Notes under the pieces: generated by a model | What the model was told of the DNA's origin: nothing | What the model saw: the letters and a program-made list of their open reading frames with translations, nothing else | Database searches by the model: none | Assembly: GCA_003427395.1 (NCBI GenBank) | Contig: BFEA01000901.1 | Span: forward strand, 302,483-341,748 | DNA length: 39,266 nt | Direction of reading: 5' to 3' | From: Chara braunii | Taxonomy: Eukaryota > Streptophyta > Charophyceae > Charales > Characeae | In this document: one piece after another, positions 32,560 to 39,266 of the stretch | Layout of the letters: each line of letters starts with the position of its first letter | Position numbering within the stretch: the stretch's first letter is position 1 | Translations under genes and position numbers: made by a program

Positions 32560-33822
32560 ATTAAAAAAAAAAGAAAAAAAAAAAAAACGGAGGTGGGATA
32601 TGGTGGATGTCTATGGGAGACATAAAGAAGGAGGAGGAGGACGAGAAGAAGAAGAAAAAAAAGAAGAAGGTGGGACTAAGAAGAAGAAGAAGAAGAAGAA
32701 GAAGATGATGATGATGATGATTGGTGGTGGAGGATGGCGGCTAGGGGGTGAGAAACAATGGCGAGAAGAAGAAGAAGAAGAAGAAGAAGAAGATGGGTCA
32801 TGGACGATGGAGGGCGGGGGGGAGAAAGGGTGGGCGAGAAGAACAAGAAGAAGAAGGAGAAGAAGGAGAAGGAAAAGAAGGAGAAGGAGAAGGAGACGAA
32901 GAAGAAGAAGAAGAAGAAGAAGAAGAAGAAGAAGAAGAAGAAGAAGAAGAAGAAGAAGAAGAAGAAGCGAAGGAGGAGGAGGAGGAGGAGGAGAAGAAGA
33001 AGAACAACAACAACAACAAGAACAAGAAGAAAAAGAAGAAGAAGAAAAAGAAGCGAAGGAGGAGGAGGAGGAGGAGGAGGAGGAGGAGGAGGAGGAGAAG
33101 AAGAAGAAGAAGAAAAAGAAAAAGAAAAAGAAGAAGAAGCAAAGGAGGAGGAGGAGGAGGAGAAGAAGAAGAAGAAGAAGAAGAAGAAGAAGAAGAAGAA
33201 GAAGAAGAAGAAGAAGAAGAAGGCAGGGCGTGAGAAACGTTGGGCCGTCTCTCCTCAAGATGGGCATTTAGAAGATGGCGGGCAGGGGTCGTGGGGAAAG
33301 GTCGTAATCGCGACCCCACTCGCGTATGCACAAAATAGAGACAAAAAAAAAAAAAAAAAAAAAAAAAAATCAGAAATGGCGGCCGGGGGGCACGAAACAG
33401 TGACCAAAAAGAAGAGGAAGAAGAAGCAGCGAAGGAGGAAAAGGAGGAGGAAAAGAAGACGAGGAAGAAGAAAAAGAAAAAGAAGAAGAAAAAGAAGAAG
33501 AAAAAGAAGGGAAAAAAAAACAAACAAACAAACAAACAAACAAACAAACAAAACAAAACAAAACAAAACAAAACAAAACAAAAACAAGAAGAAGAAGAAG
33601 CAAAGGAGGAGGAGGAGGTGGAGGAGGAGGAGGAGAAGAAGAAGAAGAAGAAGAAGAAGAAGGAGAAGAAGAAAAAGACGAAGAAGAAGAAGCGAAGGAG
33701 GAGGTCCAAGAAAAAGAAGAAGAAGACGGGTGGAGGATGGCGGGCAAAAGGTGATGAGAAGAAGAAGAAGAAGAAGAAGAAGAAGAAGAAGAAGAAGAAG
33801 AAGAAGAAGAAGAAAAATTGAA
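32560..33822. repeat. 1.2-kb purine tract (GAA/GGA) with A-rich and CAAA blocks
   Basis: The plus strand is almost entirely purine: GAA and GGA triplets in long runs (32880-33230, 33595-33815). It is broken by a short unique piece (33230-33340, with AAGATGGCGGGCAGGGGTCG), a poly-A run (about 33341-33369) and an AAAC/AAAAC repeat (about 33519-33585). The AATGGCG/GATGGCGG-containing piece recurs several times (near 32740, 32805, 33270, 33372, 33735), so the tract grew by larger duplications too. Lys/Arg/Glu and Phe/Ser/Leu ORFs of 200-400 codons here are artefacts. Confidence 0.95.
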
Positions 33823-34738
33823 GTATTGAATTGAAGTAGTGAGGCCAGCGCTATGCGTCCATGTCCAGATGATATGTCAAACAACCTCCACACGGACTAA
33901 AAACCGCTCAACATGCACATTCCCTGACGCGTTTCGCTTGGCTGCGCACCAGGCTTCTCAAGGGGCAAACCTCACTCCCGCATCCACCTGACATCCAATA
34001 TGAGCAAGAGGGTCGTTCTGGCCTTGCCCTCTGTTAATATGCCTTCCGCGTGTGCGTCGACACGCCTCACCTCAACTGACTGGGATCCACCCTTGTCCTA
34101 ACGTGGCAGACCAGGTAGGCCCATGTACACGTCCGCTTCTGCTCCCTCACGCGTGCACCTCCCGTGCTTTATTTTCTGTTCCACATGTGTCGGTCGCATG
34201 CGCGGCTCTAACACTCCCTGGTCGGGTGCGAGGCTGACCTGAGGGTCTATGCAGCTATTATCTTCGCCTGCCTGTCAGGTTGTTGCTGCTCACTCCAGAG
34301 TCTTGAGATCCCAGTCCCGGTACCGCGTGCTAATCGCCCGGGCTCCTCCATTTCTACACCTCTCCCCCCGTTACTCGCACTCTACCCGCTCCCCCTGAAC
34401 CCCTTCCCATTTCAAGTTTCATTTCCCTATATCCCTACTTACTAGACAGTACTTTCTGCCTTGGTATTGTACACCCGCTTTGATCTGTATGACGTGGGAA
34501 ACGTGCCCGTTTTCTACCCAACGGTCTGGCATTTGTCTACCCTAGTGTTGATCCTTGTACCTACCTCTTAGAATGTACAGCCCTACCATCACCCCTGTAC
34601 AGACTCACTACACGCTGAATGTGGCGTCCTAGTCCCTGTCGCCGGCTGTACTTCACAAGCGTCGATCAGATTACTGCAACCCGGGCTCACCGGGTTACTA
34701 CTACCTACTAATGTACATACTCGCCTACTATGATCCGC
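33823..34738 (-). other. 3' non-coding region of the PLE
   Basis: Between the RT stop (34739) and the purine microsatellite there is mixed, moderately GC-rich DNA with no ORF above 61 codons of interest. I infer a 3' UTR because it follows the RT directly and ends at the simple repeat. No poly-A tail or hammerhead core was recognised by eye. Confidence 0.5.
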
Positions 34739-37633
34739 CTACACACCTCTCTCGGCCTTCCACCCCCCAGTATGCACCTCAGGCCCATGGTATAGTCGTG
34801 CAACCAGTTGTCCAGCCAGTGTCTCCAACGCTGTACCGAACGAACCGGTGGCTCTGCCAAACCTAGCCAGAGCATTGAAGAAGAGCGTCGGGGAGTAGTC
34901 CCGGCGCTTGAGCTCGATGCTGATAGGGAGTGTTGAGGGAACTGCTGCCACGGGGTCACTTGCACGATCACGGATCCTGCATAGTGATGTCGTCACAGTT
35001 CCCACTTTCAATCTCTTGTCTAAGTACGAACTGAAATCCTGGAAGCATGCGAAGGGGAGGGGGCTTCCAAAACCCTGACCTTCATTCTTATGACTCAGAC
35101 GGATTAGGAAATTGACTGGACCAGGCATCGCGGATACTCTAGTACCTAGAAAATCCCAAGAATTTGAATCGTTGTCAGTTCTCACCAACTTAAGTTGTTC
35201 CCCATATGTTGCAGCAAACTTGCGGCGGACGTCAACAGCGGCAGCAACACTCTCCAGATCATCCATGTCACATGCGACGGTCAGTGTGACATCATCCACC
35301 AGCTTGACCCCATGCACAAGCCGCTGGTCCGCACCTAGAGATTTAAGAAAGTCGACCTCATACTTAGCACATAATATACAAACCAGCGTTGGGCTGGAGT
35401 TCTTTTCCATCGGGATCCTAACACGCTGCTTCACAATAGCCGACCTGCTGATAATATACGTGTTGTCCAATTCAAAATTGACCATCTGTCTAATCTGGGA
35501 GAACTTCACGCACACGTAGCCGGGTCCTAGACTTCTGTGATTAAGAAACACCACCTTGCCTCTCCTGCTGAGGCTCGGTTTATGGACCCCCCTCTTCTCC
35601 CACTGCTGCAGTAGCCAGTCCACGGCTAGGGACGTTGCCCGGTGGGGCAATGATGTAAACATCTCTTTAATATCATAACCCGCCATCAGCGCCATGGACC
35701 TTTCGCCAAACAACTTCAATTTCTCTCCTGCTTTCTCTAGGTTCGGTTTCAGTAGAGCTGTAACTTTCGAATTAAAATATTTAGCATCTGGTGCCTTCTC
35801 CAGAAAATGGTTCAGTGCCCTTGCTATTCTCCTTCCTGCGGTCCTCATCCCCTCTGTACACGCTGGTGCAATAGGCCTCCACCTTGCCAGGTTTTTGTGC
35901 TTAGGTAGGATATATGCATGCCCAAGCTTCGCTGCTGGGTTTCAGGCTCTGACCTTGATTAAGCCTTGTCTTTTGAACTCCTTACGTACCCCAGCTAGTA
36001 TGTCTGCTTCAGATTTCTCCGATACCTGCTCGTAAGCTACATTGAGGTTGAACATCAACTGCAGCCCATAATGGTACGTAGATGGACACATGACCACCAG
36101 ATCACCAGGGTTCAGGTCCACCGGGACCACCACCAAATGGCGGAGCTCCTGCGCCATCCTATGGGTCTGCACGTCGGTACACCCCTGTCTTGTCTATGCT
36201 TCCTTAGAGATACACTCCTGCAGGGATGAGGTCTCCTTTCATCGCAACTGTGAGGGTCTGCTTGATGGCTTGCTGCACCTCTGAGAGTTCGGGGTCGTAG
36301 GTGCTTTGCAGGATGTTCTTCCCATTATAAAGAAAGGGGTTGGTCCCCACGCATTGCGATATCCTGGCTAACACATGTCCCTCACTTCTCGGCAGCCGAT
36401 CCTGGTGACATGTACATGGCATGCTGGATACTCCCGCCGCTGCACGGTGGTTGGTGAGGGTCTCTGAACAGTTTTATTCTTCTTCCATACCTCACCCTGT
36501 GCTGCATCACGACCTTCAACAGTTGATGGATCTTACAACTGTCCACGTATTTCACAGCTGCATCGTGTATCTTCTTCTTCCACAGATGGTGGTTATACTT
36601 CATTCCTATACTCAACTTCAGTCTAATGTTCACCCCCACCTTCCTCCTGATCACTGTTGCCAACATCTCCTTCAGTGTTTTCCGCGTAGTCTTAGTACTG
36701 AATTCCCTAGCACATTTGTACAGGTAGACCAGTTTGGAAATGCCAAAGTACTTGAGTTCTCCTTGCTTCCTAGGCATCTCCAGGAGTGTCCTGAGGTAAT
36801 TTTCCCTCTATCTCTCGCATTCTCAATTTTGACCACAGGGGCTACTCTAAAGAGACCTCCCTTCCTCAGCCTTTGCTTGAACTTAGAAAGGGGACTCTTC
36901 CCTTGGTCATTGATGAGCGTTGATGTGTCAAACAGCCTCCTTACTATAGATCACTTCTCTCCCCAAACCTCACCACCTGACGAGACAAAGGTAGCGGTTT
37001 TCTTCCCTGTTGCACACGCCTGTTCCAACAAACCCGTAAAATAAAAGAATTTCTTCTCAGGGTCCATTCCAACAAAAGTCAAAAGACCCGTTCTAAACAC
37101 GGGGGTCTTCATCTTAAGCTTCCTCCTTTCTTTCTTCCCTGGTCTCTTCTTAGTACTTGCCCCTGCTCTCCTTACAATCACATTGAGCGCAGGGGATAAA
37201 CTGTTGATGCACGTTATCTCCAAAACTACCAACCCCTCCTTCGAACCTGACGCTACAAGAAGGGCCAAGTACTTCTGCCACCCGAAAGTTTTCAAAAAAG
37301 AATACAGCTTAGGTGCATGTCCATTGTTACCAGATTGCGTGCACCGGATATGCTCCCACCATCTCTCACCTGTACCTCGAACAGATTGCCCAACGTACAT
37401 CCTATGACACCATGGAGAGATTAGACAGTAGACTGTGGGGCCCTTCAGGTCAAAAAAGTCAAAGTCCCGGGGGGCAATCCTCAGTACTTTCTCTACCCAC
37501 GGGACCAGTCCACTGATAGTCAAAAAGAGGAAGACAGCAAACAGTGTCTGTTCGATGTTGATCTTAAAGTATGTGAGCCCATACGTCCCCCAGACAATGT
37601 CCTGAGCCCCATATAGTGGAGGAGCTTATCCCA
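34739..37633 (-). pseudogene. PLE GIY-YIG endonuclease plus reverse transcriptase, broken frame
   Basis: Frame segments, in transcription order, form one EN-linker-RT protein. Segment 1 (37633-36951, no ATG needed upstream) has the GIY-YIG nuclease: TVYCLI, YVGQ, GERWWEHIR (catalytic Arg), LEITCINSLSPALN (catalytic Glu). After TGA 36951 the frame stays readable to about 36790. Segment 2 (36777-36440) is a basic linker. Segment 3 (36422-36204, shifted) starts MPCTCHQDRLPR, the CxC motif. Segment 4 (36172-35942, shifted) has LVVVPVDLNPGD, an RT fingers motif. After TGA 35942 the same frame runs on as AYILPKHK and RPIAP into segment 5 (35848-34739). That segment has motif A GYDIKEMF (35674), motif B RIPMEKNSSP, motif C LVDDV (about 35296) and WDFLG. 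The RT primes cDNA at a nick made by the nuclease. Two in-frame stops and about three frameshifts make this copy non-functional unless they are assembly errors. Confidence 0.85.
36951..37633 (-). other. GIY-YIG endonuclease domain segment of the PLE
   Basis: The frame opens just after a TAA near 37634. It lacks an early ATG (a TTG sits at 37523), so this part is probably translated as a continuation or by reinitiation. Counting from 37523, VYC is at 31-33, YVG at 43-45, Arg54 and Glu57-His58 follow, then Glu102 and Asn114. This matches the GIY-(10)-YIG, R-x2-E-H and E...N pattern of the family. A basic KKRPGKKERRKLK stretch after the domain may bind nucleic acid or be a nuclear signal. No CCHH finger before the domain was seen, consistent with algal Chlamys elements. 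Confidence 0.85.
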
Positions 37634-37660
37634 TAGATATCATGCTGGGGGCACGCACCG

Positions 37661-38863
37661 TCAATTCATATGTGGTGTTGTGTCTATTCTTGACATCTTG
37701 TCCTCCTTCTTACGTCCCCCACTGTCTACCGTGACTCCGGTCAGCCAACCATCGTACGCGATCCTTGTCTCCGCTGCTGCAAGTTCTTTCACGACCTGCA
37801 ATTTCATGATATATCTGATATTCTTTTGCTTGCACAGACGTTTGAATTCGGGAACTTTCTTCTCGTTCAAGCTCTCACGCAACTCAAGGACAAAGTCGAT
37901 AACCCCTTGCTTTGAGCAAGAGGCTACTGCCCCTTTCTTTCCTGCAACTTCGACAACAGGCTCCTTTCCTGTCCTAGACACCTGCGATCTCTTCTTAGTA
38001 ACCGGGGTTGAGGGTCGTTCGTCCCTATCCATAGTCCCCTGTCTGTAATCATCCAGGTTGAGCTTTCTCTTCGGGTCCGAGTAAATCTCAGCCCAAGGCC
38101 TCCTAGGGGCCTCCACCTCAACGCGCTGCAGCAACCGACTGATGCTATCACATAGTCTCACATTCTTCTCTTCCGAGGCAGTAAGTATATTATGCATGTG
38201 TCCCTTAATCTTCTCTTCGAGCTCCGCTGATTGCTTGCTTAACGCTTGTGCTGCAAGCACTTCTATGATAGCCTTCGCTCTCCTCTTCTCTTCCTCTTCC
38301 CTTTGCTTCGCTTCCTCTACCCTTAGTCTCTCTTGCTCGAGCTTACTGTTCTCCATCTCAACCTTTTTTTTTTCCGTTGCTTCCTGTTGTTGGGCCTCAA
38401 CAAACAAGAGCAGTCTGTCCATTCTGTCTTCTGCCTCGTACCGTTTAAGTTGGTGGTAGTCACCCTGTGAGTAACCTCCAGGGTTCGAGTTGCTCCTTCC
38501 CTGCTGGTAGTTCTGCCACTGCCTCCCGTTCTGCCTACTCGGACAGTCCCGCGAATAATGGCCAAGCTCACCACACATGTAGCATGGCCCTCCTGCATAC
38601 GTACCATGTGGGGCAGGTGTCGGGGGCGGGGGAGGAGGAGGAAGAGGTTGGGTGGGATTGGGCGCATGATTGGAGTTGTGGGAGGGGGGTGGACCCTGTC
38701 CCGGGCCAGACCCACTATACTTAGCAGGAAAAGACGCTGGAGTGGACCCTTGAGTATACATGTTTAACTCACAGAGAATAGCAGAGCTACTTCTGCAGTC
38801 GCCTAACCCCCGTATGTCCCTCAGCTCCACCTCAGTAACTTCCACACCGTACACAGTTGTCAA
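37661..38863 (-). CDS. gag-like ORF1: CCHC zinc knuckle and coiled coil
   Basis: An intact frame of 400 codons. A Pro/Ser-rich N-terminal part includes an eight-residue Pro run near 74-81. It is followed by one zinc knuckle, CYMCGELGHYSRDC (C94, C97, H102, C107), as in retroviral-type nucleocapsid proteins that bind RNA. A Gln/Asn/Gly-rich segment follows, then a Glu/Lys-rich coiled coil (about 137-225), a basic region, and a C-terminal FKRLCKQKNIRYIMK segment of about 40 residues. The first ATG gives 400 residues; the Met at residue 35 (38761, MYTQGS) is an alternative start. It ends about 28 bp before the endonuclease frame opens, so it is probably ORF1 of the same element. Unlike EN-RT, it has no internal stop. 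It could instead be a host or other-retroelement gene beside the PLE. Likely role: RNA packaging/chaperone in the element's RNP. Confidence 0.75.
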   Translation of the reverse strand: MTTVYGVEVTEVELRDIRGLGDCRSSSAILCELNMYTQGSTPASFPAKYSGSGPGQGPPPSHNSNHAPNPTQPLPPPPPPPTPAPHGTYAGGPCYMCGELGHYSRDCPSRQNGRQWQNYQQGRSNSNPGGYSQGDYHQLKRYEAEDRMDRLLLFVEAQQQEATEKKKVEMENSKLEQERLRVEEAKQREEEEKRRAKAIIEVLAAQALSKQSAELEEKIKGHMHNILTASEEKNVRLCDSISRLLQRVEVEAPRRPWAEIYSDPKRKLNLDDYRQGTMDRDERPSTPVTKKRSQVSRTGKEPVVEVAGKKGAVASCSKQGVIDFVLELRESLNEKKVPEFKRLCKQKNIRYIMKLQVVKELAAAETRIAYDGWLTGVTVDSGGRKKEDKMSRIDTTPHMN

Positions 38864-39266
38864 CCCAAGGCTTCCTTCGACGTTAGCAACTACCCCGTGC
38901 TAACCATAAGCAGTTTGCAGATGCGAGGGACCTCGTTTTCAACTACCTAACGCTAACACTTCACACAGCTCGGAGCCGCATCCAAGTACAAACCGTGGGC
39001 ACGACACCAAGAAGGTTGCCTATATCCTACCCCTGTCTCCACAGCATCGGTATGACCGTTACTACTACACTTGAGTTACCAGCATTTCGGAAAACCTCGA
39101 CCCCAACAATCGCCTTTCGTATACCGCCCGCTCGACTGATTAGTCACCCACACCCAGCATCTCACCTCTCTGCCTATGTGACACCCGCGGCTTAGGCCGC
39201 GGGCATTTTGACCGTTGCGATCGAAAAAGTCGGTCGCGACCGCGGCCAACTAGGCCCAGTCCGCGG
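38864..39266 (-). other. 5' region of the PLE with GC hairpin
   Basis: Non-coding sequence upstream of ORF1. It carries a perfect stem CCCGCGGC/GCCGCGGG with a TTAG loop (39184-39203) and, just beyond, the palindromic GGTCGCGACC (39234-39243). The region up to the window edge is GC-rich. It may be the 5' UTR of the element or the end of a neighbouring repeat. Confidence 0.5.

Larger units (their letters stand above)
33823..39266 (-). mobile_element. Penelope-like retroelement with N-terminal endonuclease
   Basis: On the minus strand the order is: 5' region (to 39266, possibly continuing beyond the window), CCHC/coiled-coil ORF (38863-37661), GIY-YIG endonuclease, CxC linker and reverse transcriptase (about 37633-34739), then about 0.9 kb of non-coding 3' sequence ending at the GAA microsatellite. 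The endonuclease-before-RT order with a CxC motif is that described for the Naiad/Chlamys clade of PLEs; canonical PLEs place GIY-YIG after the RT. Ends are inferred: the 3' end from the microsatellite border, the 5' end not seen. No pseudo-LTR was recognised in the window. Confidence 0.75.

Noticed and set aside
32611-33893. ORFs of 160-410 codons (poly-Lys/Arg/Glu and poly-Phe/Ser/Leu)
   Set aside because: Pure by-products of the purine tract; no non-repetitive domain of any length.
35942-35944. TGA as a selenocysteine codon
   Set aside because: Other stops and frameshifts disrupt the same frame, and I saw no SECIS-like structure; decay or a sequence error is simpler.

Overview
The window reads as nuclear DNA of a plant-lineage eukaryote with a very repeat-rich genome. 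It has long GA, CT, GAA and CA microsatellites, nested non-coding repeats, a DUF659/hAT-type transposase, a Penelope-like retroelement (PLE), and one secreted Ser-rich protein. A charophyte alga such as Chara is my best guess: the zinc-knuckle/coiled-coil ORF resembles proteins I associate with that genome, and PLEs with an N-terminal endonuclease are known from green algae and spike mosses. This is recognition, not a database result. No rRNA operon, tRNA, CRISPR array or bacterial-type operon was seen.

Layout. 1-2.1 kb: a (GA)n tract, then a minus-strand ORF of 533 codons for a probably secreted, Cys-containing, repeat-rich protein. 2.1-9.2 kb: gene-free DNA made of microsatellites, minisatellites, a long hairpin, a degenerate satellite, an ATCAA-rich simple repeat, and two small inverted-repeat (MITE-like) elements joined end to end. 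9.2-12.1 kb: an AT-rich stretch holding one copy of a ~520-bp dispersed element. 12.15-28.29 kb: a large imperfect inverted repeat. Arm A (12.15-16.27 kb, minus) and arm B (23.42-28.29 kb, plus) are diverged copies of one non-coding LTR-retrotransposon-like sequence. Both arms carry 122-bp tandem repeats and an array of small hairpins whose stems change in a compensatory way while the loops stay similar. The spacer between the arms holds a MITE with 52-bp terminal inverted repeats and two short 28S rRNA fragments. Arm A is interrupted by a second copy of the 520-bp element, and arm B supplies the uninterrupted site.

28.8-32.55 kb (minus): a hAT/DUF659 transposase pseudogene with BED finger, DUF659, catalytic and dimerisation regions, broken by at least seven internal stops and two shifts. 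32.56-33.82 kb: 1.2 kb of almost pure purine (GAA/GGA) repeat. 33.8-39.27 kb (minus): a PLE with the order [CCHC/coiled-coil ORF]-[GIY-YIG endonuclease]-[linker with CxC]-[reverse transcriptase], whose 3' side abuts the purine microsatellite. The endonuclease precedes the RT, which is the permuted (Naiad/Chlamys-like) order. The EN-RT frame is damaged by stops and frameshifts, whereas the upstream ORF is intact.

Apart from the first ORF, all coding content belongs to mobile elements. The two observations most worth following are the hairpin array with compensatory stem changes in arms A and B, and the permuted PLE with a gag-like upstream ORF.
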